Source: Nocardioides solisilvae (GTDB taxonomy: Bacteria; Actinomycetota; Actinomycetes; Propionibacteriales; Nocardioidaceae). From it: a stretch of 64,000 bases of DNA. Shown piece by piece: positions 57,141-64,000 of the stretch. The first letter of the stretch is position 1, and each line of letters starts with the position of its first letter. Where the stretch lies: the NCBI RefSeq assembly GCF_003194625.1, contig NZ_QHKX01000003.1, positions 434,001 through 498,000 of the forward strand. The letters are read 5' to 3'. A program made the translations under genes and the position numbers. Below the pieces are notes generated by a model, which was not told where the DNA came from, made no database searches, and saw nothing but the letters and a program-made list of their open reading frames with translations.

Positions 57141-57167
57141 TTAGCACTCCCCCTGATCGAGTGCCAG
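57141..57167. promoter_or_regulatory. CIRCE operator 2 (HrcA site)
   Basis: TTAGCACTC-N9-GAGTGCCAG; the left half is the exact consensus. Its centre is 35 bases from that of operator 1. It also lies 30 bases before the start of the divergent methyltransferase gene. Confidence 0.9.
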
Positions 57168-57196
57168 CGCCCTCCTCCCCTGCCACACTGGCGCCC

Positions 57197-58393
57197 GTGG
57201 ACCTGGAGACCTTTCGCTGGCTGCTGACCGACGACGGCCAGCGGCTTCTCGACCGGGCCACCCACGCGTACGCCGACGCCGAGGGCGACCCGCTGCGCGC
57301 CACCGCCGCCGTGCGGCGCACCGAGCCCGACGCCGACCGCGCTGCCGCCGCGCTGACCACCGTGCAGCTGCGGGTGCGCGCGGTGCCCAAGATGGGCGAG
57401 GACGCGGTGCGGATGTACTTCACCCCCGACGCGCTCGAGCAGGCCACCCGACGCCGGGTGGCCGACCACCGGGCGGCCCGGCTCGCCGCCGCCCGCCCCG
57501 CCTCCGTGGTCGACCTCGGCTGCGGCATCGGCGGCGACCTCGCGGCGTTCTCGCGCGCCGGGCTGGTCAGCGCGGGCGTCGACCTCGACCCGGTCCGCGC
57601 CGCCATGGCGGAGGCCAACCTCGCCGCCCTGGGGCTGGCCGGCGCCGTGATGTCCACCGACGCCACCGAGCTCGACCTCGGCGCCTTCGGCGCGGTCTTC
57701 GCCGACCCCGCGCGCCGGGGGGCCCGGGGCCGGGTCTTCGACCAGGACGGGTGGACCCCGCCGTGGTCGTTCGTCGAGGAGCTGCTGACGGGTGGCCGCG
57801 CCGCCGCCGCCGTGGTCAAGGTGGCGCCGGGCATCCCCCACGACCTGGTCCCCGAGGGCGTCGAGGCGGAGTGGGTGAGCGACGACGGGGAGGTCAAGGA
57901 GGCGGCCCTGTGGTCGTCGTCCCTGGCCACGACCCAGCGGCGGGCCACCGTGATCTCCGGCGGCGGGCTCGCCTCGCTCACCGCCGAGGACGACCCGTAC
58001 GACGGCCTCGAGCGGCCCGTCCGGCCGCTCGGCCAGCACCTCTACGAGCCCGACGGTGCGGTGATCCGAGCCGGCCTGGTGACGGCGGTGGCCGCCGGGG
58101 TGGAGGGCGGGCTGCTCGACCCGCACATCGCCTACGTCACCTCCGACAAGTCCTTCCGCAGCCCCTTCATGCGTGCCTACTACGTCGTCGACGAGCTCCC
58201 CTTCCGCGAGAAGCAGCTGCGAGCGGCGCTCGTCGAGCGCAACGTCGGGCCGATCACCATCAAGAAGCGAGGCGTCGACGTCGTCCCCGAGCAGCTGCGC
58301 AAGCGGCTGGCCCTGACCGGCGACGAGGAGGCGACCGTGGTGCTCACCCGGGTCGACGGCGTCGGCCGGGCACTGCTGGTCCGTCCCTTCTGA
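57197..58393 (+). CDS. Class I SAM-dependent methyltransferase with THUMP-like C-terminus
   Basis: 398 residues. After an N-terminal helical part (METFRWLLTDDGQRLLDRA-like), motif I is VVDLGCGIGGDLAAFSRAG with the acidic SAVGVDLDP-type position as AGVDLDPVRAAMAEANL; FADPARRGARGR follows as motif IV. The C-terminus (IKKRGVDVVPEQLRKRLALT) corresponds to the THUMP-like domain of this actinobacterial family. RNA is a likely but unproven substrate. GTG start at 57197; longer starts would run into the CIRCE site. Confidence 0.88.
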   Translation: MDLETFRWLLTDDGQRLLDRATHAYADAEGDPLRATAAVRRTEPDADRAAAALTTVQLRVRAVPKMGEDAVRMYFTPDALEQATRRRVADHRAARLAAARPASVVDLGCGIGGDLAAFSRAGLVSAGVDLDPVRAAMAEANLAALGLAGAVMSTDATELDLGAFGAVFADPARRGARGRVFDQDGWTPPWSFVEELLTGGRAAAAVVKVAPGIPHDLVPEGVEAEWVSDDGEVKEAALWSSSLATTQRRATVISGGGLASLTAEDDPYDGLERPVRPLGQHLYEPDGAVIRAGLVTAVAAGVEGGLLDPHIAYVTSDKSFRSPFMRAYYVVDELPFREKQLRAALVERNVGPITIKKRGVDVVPEQLRKRLALTGDEEATVVLTRVDGVGRALLVRPF

Positions 58394-58415
58394 GGGCCGG
58401 GCGGGAGCCGGCCGC

Positions 58416-60038
58416 TCAGCAGCCGCGCCGGGCCACGCCCGGCACGCGCACCGGGAGCCGGCCGGGCGCCCGGTCGCGACCGACCAGCACCCGGACCACC
58501 GCCCGCATCGCAAGCGGGGTGTCGCCGTACGCCGCGAGCTCGACGCGCGAGCGCGAGCGGGCGAGCACCCAGGGCGCCTCGACGGCGACCGTCACGGCGG
58601 CCGGCACGGCGCGGCCGCCGGGGCGGAGGAAGGCCACCCGGGTGCCGCCGCGGCCCACCCGCAGGCCCGCCGCGCGCGCCGCCGGCACGAAGGCGCGGAC
58701 CGCCCGGGCGTCCCCGGCCGGGGTCACCCGACGCCCGACGAGGCGGCCGCTGCACGGTCCGGTCGCCACGGTGACCGCCGCCCGCGACCACGCGGCGGCC
58801 GCGCGCCGCGCCGTCCCCGGCGGGGCACCCCGCGCCGCGCGGTGGTGCAGCAGCAGGGCGACCTGGCGGGCGGCGGCCTGCTCGAGCCGCCGGCGCGGCA
58901 GCACCCCGGCGCGGACCGCGCGCACCACCCCGGCGTGGGCGCGCGACACGTCCTCGGGCATGAGCAGGACGTCGGCGCCCGCGCGCAGCGCCCGCACCGC
59001 CACCCGGTCGGCGGGCTGGCGGGCGACCGCGCCCATGGCGAGCGAGTCGGTGACCACGAGGCCCTGGAAGCCGAGGTCGCGGCGCAGGAGTCCGTCGACC
59101 ACGCGGCGCGACAACGACGAGGGCACGCCGGGGTCGACGGCGCGGACGTCGAGGTGGCCCAGCATCACCGCGGAGGCGCCGCCGGCGACCGCCTCGGAGA
59201 AGGGGCGCAGGTCCCGTTCCCGCAGACGTGGCAGCGGGACCGTCTGCCGGGGCAGGGTGTGGTGGCTGTCGGCACGCACGGAGCCGTGGCCCGGGAAGTG
59301 CTTGAGCGGGGAGACCAGGCCGGCGTCCGCGAGGCCGCGCGACGCGGCCAGCGCCTGGACGGCCGCCTGCGCCGGTGAGGAGGACGCCGAGCGGGCCCCG
59401 ATCGTGGGGTCGGCGGGCCCGATCGTGACGTCGGCGACCGGGGCGAAGACGGCGGTGAACCCCAGGGCCCTCAGCTCGCGGCCGCTCGCCCGCGCGACGT
59501 CCCGGGTGAGCCGTGGGGTGCGCGCGGCCCCGGAGGTCATGAAGCTCGGCAGGCGGGTGACCCCGCGGTCGAGCCGGGCGACGGCACCGCCCTCCTGGTC
59601 CACGCCGACCAGGAGCGGCCAGCCCCGGTCGGCCGTCGCCCGGCGCAGCGCCCGGTTGGTGCGCCGCACCTGGGCGGGCGAGACGACGTTGTCGCCGAAC
59701 CAGATGACGCCCCCGAGGTGGTGGCGGCCGACCAGCCCGGTCGGCGCCCGGGTGCCCGACCACGGGGCGACGATGACCTGGCCGGCCAGCTCGCGCAGCG
59801 TGAGCCCGGCCACGAGGGTGGCCGCCGCGTCGAGCTCCCCCGCCGAGGGGCCCCACCCCTCGACCAGGCCCAGGGCGGAGGCGGGGTCGGCAGGATCAGC
59901 GGCGGTCGGGTCGGAGGGAGCGAGGGCGGACGGCGGTGCGGTCGGGCCGGCGTCCGTCGCGCCGTCGGGCGCGGCTCCGCTGCACGCGGCCAGCGCGGCG
60001 GCCACGGCGTACGTCGCGAGGACCCGGAGCGCGCGCAT
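58416..60038 (-). CDS. Glycoside hydrolase family 3 lipoprotein (NagZ-like)
   Basis: 540 residues from ATG 60038. The signal peptide VLATYAVAAALAAC gives a lipobox LAAC, so it is anchored outside the membrane. The family-3 barrel shows LLVGVDQEGGAVARLDRG, SPLKHFPGHGSVRADSH with the His of the NagZ loop, and the nucleophile Asp in GLVVTDSLAMGAV. The expected job is removing beta-N-acetylglucosamine from cell-wall fragments. About 150 residues after the barrel form a basic Ala/Arg-rich beta domain of the kind found in longer actinobacterial members. It is convergent with the methyltransferase gene. Confidence 0.9.
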   Translation of the reverse strand: MRALRVLATYAVAAALAACSGAAPDGATDAGPTAPPSALAPSDPTAADPADPASALGLVEGWGPSAGELDAAATLVAGLTLRELAGQVIVAPWSGTRAPTGLVGRHHLGGVIWFGDNVVSPAQVRRTNRALRRATADRGWPLLVGVDQEGGAVARLDRGVTRLPSFMTSGAARTPRLTRDVARASGRELRALGFTAVFAPVADVTIGPADPTIGARSASSSPAQAAVQALAASRGLADAGLVSPLKHFPGHGSVRADSHHTLPRQTVPLPRLRERDLRPFSEAVAGGASAVMLGHLDVRAVDPGVPSSLSRRVVDGLLRRDLGFQGLVVTDSLAMGAVARQPADRVAVRALRAGADVLLMPEDVSRAHAGVVRAVRAGVLPRRRLEQAAARQVALLLHHRAARGAPPGTARRAAAAWSRAAVTVATGPCSGRLVGRRVTPAGDARAVRAFVPAARAAGLRVGRGGTRVAFLRPGGRAVPAAVTVAVEAPWVLARSRSRVELAAYGDTPLAMRAVVRVLVGRDRAPGRLPVRVPGVARRGC

Positions 60039-60095
60039 GGGGAGCGAGTCTAGGGGCGTCCGGGAGGGGCGCCGAACGGCGTCCGCACGCGCAGA

Positions 60096-60123
60096 TCGGC
60101 CCGCCCCCTGAGGGGCGGGCCGA
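60096..60123 (-). terminator. Hairpin after the two-palindrome membrane gene
   Basis: A perfect 12-bp stem TCGGCCCGCCCC / GGGGCGGGCCGA around the tetraloop CTGA, 14 bases beyond the stop of the leftward membrane protein gene. Confidence 0.75.
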
Positions 60124-60137
60124 CCTTTCCGGACCAC

Positions 60138-60761
60138 TCAGGCCTCCGCGCGGGCGACCTTGCGCGAGTGGGCGAGACCGAGCAGGCCCAGGACCAGGAA
60201 CAGTGCGGCTCCAACGAAGGCGGCGATCGCGGCGTAGCCGGCGATGGTGCCGATCGTGGCGAAGGCGTATCCGTAGAGGAGCAGGCCACGCAGGGTGTTG
60301 CCCATGAAGAGCGACTCGCGCAGGTCCATCCAGGCCTGGGCGTCGGCGGTCTCCTCCTCGGTGGCGTCGGGGTTCTCCGCGACGGCGGCCATCTTCTCGC
60401 GGCCGATGCTGGAGGCCTGCTCGTAGGTGACGGGGTCGCCGTCGTTGAGCGCGGCGCCCTGGCCGTTCATGTGCGCGAGGATGTAGTGGTCGGAGTACGC
60501 CTTGGCGGCGGGACCGTTGTCGAGGGTCTCCCCCGCGAACTCCTCCAGCGCCTTGCCGTCCGCCTCGCTGATGGCGCCGCCGGCGACCTGGCCGTCGATC
60601 GCCTCCTGGGTCGGCATGGTGATGTCCTGCGCGGAAAACTGCTCCTCCACCTGGTCGCCGATGAACATGTTGGCCCAGGTCAGCAGTCCGCCGGCCACGA
60701 GCAGTACCAGGGCCAGCAGGAGGCCGATCCCGGAGAGGACCTTGTCGAGAGTGGCACGCAT
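60138..60761 (-). CDS. Two-to-four-helix membrane protein with acidic central domain
   Basis: 207 residues. One helix near the N-terminus (SGIGLLLALVLLVAGGLLTWA), an outer acidic domain of about 120 residues (EEQFSAQDITMPTQEAIDGQ ... SDHYILAHMNGQGAALNDGD) and two helices at the end. The layout recalls actinobacterial membrane proteins that are often labelled LigA-like without basis. ATG 60761 has an excellent AAGGAG at seven bases; a longer start upstream has none. Two identical palindromes lie 49-90 bases before the start, so it is probably tightly regulated. Function unknown. Confidence 0.78.
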   Translation of the reverse strand: MRATLDKVLSGIGLLLALVLLVAGGLLTWANMFIGDQVEEQFSAQDITMPTQEAIDGQVAGGAISEADGKALEEFAGETLDNGPAAKAYSDHYILAHMNGQGAALNDGDPVTYEQASSIGREKMAAVAENPDATEEETADAQAWMDLRESLFMGNTLRGLLLYGYAFATIGTIAGYAAIAAFVGAALFLVLGLLGLAHSRKVARAEA

Positions 60762-60809
60762 CGTCTTGCTCCTTCTTGTTCGGATGTCCGGCCCACTCCG
60801 GATCATCAA

Positions 60810-60851
60810 CTACTACGGAGAGTAGTAGATAACTACTACGTCAAGTAGTAG
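60810..60851. promoter_or_regulatory. Twin palindromic operators CTACTAC-N5-GTAGTAG
   Basis: Two perfect copies, 60810-60828 and 60833-60851, with different spacers (GGAGA, GTCAA) and 23 bases between centres, about two helical turns. A TTGACG on the minus strand (60844-60839) overlaps the distal copy and may be the -35 box of the leftward membrane gene. Confidence 0.8.
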
Positions 60852-60921
60852 ACCGCGGCGATCCCCCGGGAGACGCCGCTCACACTCTCCGCCCACCCAC
60901 CCTTCGCGGACGGATATGTGG

Positions 60922-60951
60922 TTGACAATAGTGTGTGTGACACACCATTGT
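60922..60951 (+). promoter_or_regulatory. PadR gene promoter with overlapping palindrome
   Basis: TTGACA (60922-60927), an 18-base spacer and CATTGT (60946-60951) form a plausible promoter. The spacer holds ATAGTGTGT-GTG-ACACACCAT (60928-60948), a near-perfect palindrome that would let PadR repress its own gene. Transcription would begin at or next to the ATG at 60959, and no ribosome-binding site is visible. Confidence 0.6.
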
Positions 60952-60958
60952 GTGATGC

Positions 60959-61282
60959 ATGGACGACGACCTCCTGGGCGGCCACCTGCAGGAGCTGCGA
61001 CGCGGCACGGTGGTGGTCGCCGCCCTGGCCACGCTGCGTCGCCCCACCTACGGCTACGCCCTGCTCGAGCGGCTCGCGGAGGCGGGGTTCCCCGTCGACG
61101 CCAACACGCTCTACCCGCTGCTCCGGCGCCTCGAGAAGCAGGGGGTGCTCACCAGCGAGTGGAACACCGAGGAGGCGCGACCGCGCAAGTTCTACTCCGT
61201 CACTGCCGACGGCGCCGCCCTGCTCGAGGCCCTGCTCGACGAGTGGCAGACCCTCCACACGTCCATCGGAAAGCTCAGGTGA
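60959..61282 (+). CDS. PadR-family transcriptional regulator
   Basis: 107 residues. The winged helix is clear: GTVVVAALATLRRPTYGYAL, ANTLYPLLRRLEKQGVLTSE, and the wing ARPRKFYSVTADG, ending in a short dimerisation helix. The family usually represses its own operon and is released by ligands or stress. It begins an operon with the next membrane protein gene, a common PadR arrangement in actinobacteria. Confidence 0.92.
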   Translation: MDDDLLGGHLQELRRGTVVVAALATLRRPTYGYALLERLAEAGFPVDANTLYPLLRRLEKQGVLTSEWNTEEARPRKFYSVTADGAALLEALLDEWQTLHTSIGKLR

Positions 61283-61286
61283 TCGC

Positions 61287-62252
61287 ATGCACTCCTTGAC
61301 CGACCGCTACGTCCATGCGGCCACCCGCACCCTCCCCGAGGAGCAGCGCGCCGACGTGGCGCGCGAGCTGGAGGCCGGCATCGCCGACCGGGTCGACGCA
61401 GTCCTGGCCGAGCGGCCCGACCTCGGACCGACCGAGGCGGAGCGCCGTGCGCTGGTGGAGCTCGGCGACCCCGACCGGCTCGCCGCCGGGTACGCCGGCT
61501 CCCCGCTGCACCTGGTCGGACCCGCGCTCTACCCGGCCTACGTCCGCACCCTCAAGGGCGTCACCGTGGTCGCGGTGCCCACCGCCACCGCGGCTCTCGC
61601 GGTGATCGAGGCGCTGGACGGCGCCGGCTGGGGCGGAGTCCTGGGGCGTGCCGCCTGGATGGCGTTCACCCTCACGGTGCAGATCGCCTTCTGGGTCACC
61701 CTCGCCTTCGCCGTCGTCGAGCGCAGCGACGCACCCGCCCGGCAGGCCGAGGGCCTCGGCGTCGGGGAGTGGGACCCCGACAGCCTCCCCGCAGTGCCGG
61801 CGGACCGGGCCTCCCTGGGCGAGGCCGTCTTCAACGTCGTGTGGCTCGGCCTGCTCGCCGCCGCGATCGGCTGGCAGCACCTCTCCTCCCCGCTGTGGCG
61901 CGACGGCGAGCGGGTCCCGGTGCTCGACCCCGACCTGTGGAGCTTCTGGCTCCCGCTGGTGCTGGTGCTGCTCGTCGTCGAGGCGGCCTTCGAGGTGGTC
62001 AAGCACGCCGCGGGTCGCGGCTGGACCCGCGGTTTCGCCGCGGCCAACACGGCCCTGGGGGCGCTCTTCGCCGCTCCGGTCGTGCTCCTCGCGGCCGAGG
62101 GGCGGCTGCTGAACCCGACCGCCGTCGCTGAGATCCAGGAGGGCTGGTCCGGCTTCGACCCCGGCACCGTCCACACCGTGGTGCTCCTCGCCGCGGTGGG
62201 GATCTGGGTGTGGGACTCGGTCGAGGGATGGCGCCGGGCGCGCTCGGCCTGA
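61287..62252 (+). CDS. Permease-prefix-domain membrane protein of a PadR operon
   Basis: 321 residues. The N-terminal 75 residues (LTDRYVHAATRTLPEEQRAD ... ALVELGDPDRLAAGY) are the helical prefix domain that commonly follows PadR regulators, often fused to permeases or DUF1700-like proteins. Five or six membrane segments follow. ATG 61287 lies four bases after the PadR stop. The role is unknown; it probably acts in the membrane response that PadR controls. Confidence 0.85.
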   Translation: MHSLTDRYVHAATRTLPEEQRADVARELEAGIADRVDAVLAERPDLGPTEAERRALVELGDPDRLAAGYAGSPLHLVGPALYPAYVRTLKGVTVVAVPTATAALAVIEALDGAGWGGVLGRAAWMAFTLTVQIAFWVTLAFAVVERSDAPARQAEGLGVGEWDPDSLPAVPADRASLGEAVFNVVWLGLLAAAIGWQHLSSPLWRDGERVPVLDPDLWSFWLPLVLVLLVVEAAFEVVKHAAGRGWTRGFAAANTALGALFAAPVVLLAAEGRLLNPTAVAEIQEGWSGFDPGTVHTVVLLAAVGIWVWDSVEGWRRARSA

Positions 62253-62343
62253 GACGACCGTCGGTGCGCGGTGCGTGCGGTGCGCGGTGCGTGCTCGGAG
62301 GCCGTGGCCGCGGGTCGCGGCCCCGGCCCCGCGGCCTACGACC

Positions 62344-63009
62344 TCAGCGCCACTCGAAGGTGGGCAGTACCGAGGCCATCAGCTCCTCGCGCTCCCGCGG
62401 CGCCGCGTCCTTGGCGAAGTCGAACCGGATCGTCACGTCCATCCCCTCGTGGCTGACCCCGAGCTGCTCGCGCCAGTTGGCGCCGTTGGGTCCGGAGATG
62501 TGGTAGAACTCCACGCCGTCGAGCACGACGTTGTCGAGGGCCTTCACCTTCCCGGGCTCCGGGCGCACGCTGATCGCGTTCTGGGCGAGCTCGTCGGGCG
62601 TCATCGGCCCGTTCAGCTGACCGTAGGTGTCGACCCGGGTGGCCAGCGAGACGGACGTCGGCTGCCGCCGGTGCGCGGCGAGCTGCAGGAAGTCCAGCTC
62701 GGTGTCGTAGCGCCACCCCTTCGGCCCCCGGAGCCGGGCCAGCTCGGTGGTCAGGTACTTGCCAGAGGCCGGCTCCACGCCGAGGTCCGCACCCGGCAGC
62801 CCCGCGTCGGTCCCCGACCCGTCCTCCGCGTCGTCCTCCTGGCCCGACCCGTCCGACGGCGACTCGCTCGCCCCGTCCGACGCGCTCACCGTGGGCTCGT
62901 CGGCCGAGCCGCCCCCGTCCGCGTCGTCCCCGCACCCGACCAGCACCAGGGAGGCCAGCACCGCCCCCACCAGCGCAGCCAGCGCCTTCCGCCCGAGCCT
63001 CGACCGCAC
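62344..63009 (-). CDS. Putative lipoprotein
   Basis: 221 residues from GTG 63009, preceded by GGAGGCGGAG. The signal peptide LAALVGAVLASLVLVGC ends in a lipobox. A Ser/Asp/Gly-rich linker (SASDGASESPSDGSGQEDD) follows, then a domain with GKYLTTELARLRGPKGWRYD and NVVLDGVEFYHISGPNGAN. No family recognised. It is divergent from the WXG-like genes across a structured leader and convergent with the PadR operon. Confidence 0.8.
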   Translation of the reverse strand: MRSRLGRKALAALVGAVLASLVLVGCGDDADGGGSADEPTVSASDGASESPSDGSGQEDDAEDGSGTDAGLPGADLGVEPASGKYLTTELARLRGPKGWRYDTELDFLQLAAHRRQPTSVSLATRVDTYGQLNGPMTPDELAQNAISVRPEPGKVKALDNVVLDGVEFYHISGPNGANWREQLGVSHEGMDVTIRFDFAKDAAPREREELMASVLPTFEWR

Positions 63010-63189
63010 GTTCTCCGCCTCCCGCCGCCTCGCCGGGCGCGAGCGCGCCCGTCGGCGTCGACGCCGGTGCGTCGACGCGGACGACGATAGCGACTCCGGC
63101 CGAACCGTCCCGACGCGCGGCGCTGGCCGTCCCGCCGACGTGCACGGGGTGACGCGCCGCGGGTAACGTCGCGGCGTACCGGATTTTTT

Positions 63190-63253
63190 CGACTTCCTGC
63201 GGCCAGGAGGTGTAGATCCCCACGAAGCGGGGAATGACGGCCCGCAGGAGTCG
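63190..63253 (+). ncRNA. Folded leader element upstream of the WXG-like genes
   Basis: CGACTTCCTGCGG (63190-63202) pairs with CCGCAGGAGTCG (63242-63253), 12 bp with one bulged T, and two more G-C pairs inside. The enclosed 40 bases hold an inner stem TCCCC-N7-GGGGA (63217-63233). The element ends 22 bases before the start codon of the first small protein, so it could be a regulatory leader, a processing site or a protein-binding site. No known riboswitch matches it in my reading. Confidence 0.55.
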
Positions 63254-63275
63254 TCTCGTGGGGGAAAGGTAGGAC

Positions 63276-63734
63276 ATGACGCAGGAACAGGTGCTCGCAC
63301 AGACCGTGGCTGCGAGCGTGGGGCTGGGTCCCGTCGGAGTGGCCATCGGCGCGGCCGCCGGGCTGGCCCAGGCCGTGGCGACGGTCGACGCCGTGATGGC
63401 CGAGCTCGAGCGGGCCTCCGACGACCTCAAGGCGGCCGGGATGGCCGAGGTCGGGGTCAACGACTTCGGTGCGTCGTGGGCCGGCACGAACCTCGGCACG
63501 CACGCGCAGAAGGCGCAGCAGAACGTCATCCAGCAGCTCGACCAGCTCTCCGCGGGCCTCGCCCAGTACAAGGAGGACCTGATCGCGAGCGCGAAGGACT
63601 GGCAGGACACCGACGACACCGTCGCCCAGCCGTTCGTCGCCATCAACTCGATGACGTCGTGCGTCGCGGAGGACTTCACCTCCGACTCCGGCCGCAACCT
63701 CGACAACCAGTGCCTGCCCGGGGAGGACCGCTGA
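63276..63734 (+). CDS. WXG100-like small helical protein
   Basis: 152 residues, largely helical: TVAASVGLGPVGVAIGAAAG then AVMAELERASDDLKAAGMAE, a turn with SWAGTNLG, then a second helix NVIQQLDQLSAGLAQYKEDL. Two helices joined near a Trp-Ala/Gly turn suggest an ESX/WXG-type secreted protein, though the exact W-x-G is not present. It is followed with TGATG overlap by a similar protein. A folded leader precedes it. No ESX core gene is in the window. Confidence 0.6.
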   Translation: MTQEQVLAQTVAASVGLGPVGVAIGAAAGLAQAVATVDAVMAELERASDDLKAAGMAEVGVNDFGASWAGTNLGTHAQKAQQNVIQQLDQLSAGLAQYKEDLIASAKDWQDTDDTVAQPFVAINSMTSCVAEDFTSDSGRNLDNQCLPGEDR

Positions 63735-64000
63735 TGTCCCGCTACCAGCGTTCGCGGCTCGAGACCGCCGTCCAGGGGGCCAAGCGGGGCAAGCTCAGCG
63801 CCGCTGCGACGGACTGGGGGAAGAAGGCCCAGGTGATGGCCGAGGTGGCGGAGTCCCTCGCCAAGTTCGGCCCCCAGATGGAGGCCCTGCCGATGGTCAA
63901 GACGGGTGCGGCCGTGAAGACCGCCTTCCTCGAGACGTCGCAGGACATGACCAGCCGTGCCGAGATCCTCCAGCAGGGCAAGGAGGCCCTCGAGGCCGCC
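63734..64000 (+). CDS. Second WXG-like helical protein (3' end outside the window)
   Basis: The first 89 codons are visible: MSRYQRSRLETAVQGAKRGK, then LSAAATDWGKKAQVMAEVAE and SLAKFGPQMEALPMVKTGAA, all helical and with a DWGKK turn. ATG 63734 shares a base with the stop of the gene before it, so they are co-translated. The size and end are unknown; it could be a second WXG partner or the N-terminal part of a larger secreted protein. Confidence 0.6.
   Translation, partial: MSRYQRSRLETAVQGAKRGKLSAAATDWGKKAQVMAEVAESLAKFGPQMEALPMVKTGAAVKTAFLETSQDMTSRAEILQQGKEALEAA

Noticed and set aside
59718-60053. Short plus-strand frame opposite the GH3 lipoprotein start
   Set aside because: Antisense to the signal peptide and linker of the GH3 gene and composed mainly of Gly/Arg.

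Overview
The window is chromosomal DNA of a very GC-rich actinobacterium. Nearly every codon ends in G or C, GTG starts are common, and the order sucC-sucD / DUF6350 / purN-purH-folD / DUF3017 / mdh is the one known from Nocardioides, Streptomyces and relatives. A monomeric NADP isocitrate dehydrogenase, an F420-type LLM oxidoreductase, GuaB3 beside GuaB, and GroES-GroEL1 under two CIRCE operators fit the same group. Nocardioides or a close relative is my best guess. I see no tRNA, rRNA, CRISPR array, insertion sequence or prophage.

Left part (1-20 kb): central carbon and purine metabolism. It holds the 5' part of icd, an aquaporin with a long glutamine/proline tail, mdh, a decayed DUF559/AbiEi-like gene, and the leftward run DUF6350-purN-purH-folD-DUF3017 with a ZTP (pfl) riboswitch in front of purH. 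A sigma-factor-like protein fused to a membrane anchor and an outer domain follows, then sucCD, a photolyase, an M23 peptidase and the helicase PcrA.

Middle part (19.5-41 kb): a UspA protein with an amino-acid permease; an envelope-stress-type set (PspC-containing histidine kinase and NarL-type regulator, divergent from a PspC/LiaF-like membrane protein); a GDPD phosphodiesterase; a heterodimeric ABC exporter; a fused remnant of a MerR regulator and an aldo/keto reductase; a LysM/Gmad2 protein coupled to an Imm63-like protein; and a lipid-oxidation pair (LLM oxidoreductase, acyl-CoA dehydrogenase) behind a perfect palindrome. An acyl-CoA ligase, a broken MMPL transporter and an orphan sugar-binding lipoprotein complete it.

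Right part (41-64 kb): GMP synthesis (guaA, guaB, guaB3), a GMC oxidoreductase with a succinate-semialdehyde-type dehydrogenase, glpD, a DUF4304 protein, a GT39-like membrane protein, a HAD phosphatase, groES-groEL, a THUMP-like methyltransferase, a GH3 lipoprotein, a membrane protein under two identical palindromes, a PadR regulator with its membrane partner, and at the right edge two WXG-like small proteins behind a strongly folded leader. The second of these runs off the window.

Three gene remnants (about 4.4, 30.7 and 37.6 kb) mark the places where the otherwise conserved backbone is eroding. The most unusual items are the sigma-like receptor fusion, the complementary loss of motifs in the two ABC subunits, the twin CTACTAC operators and the folded leader before the WXG-like pair.
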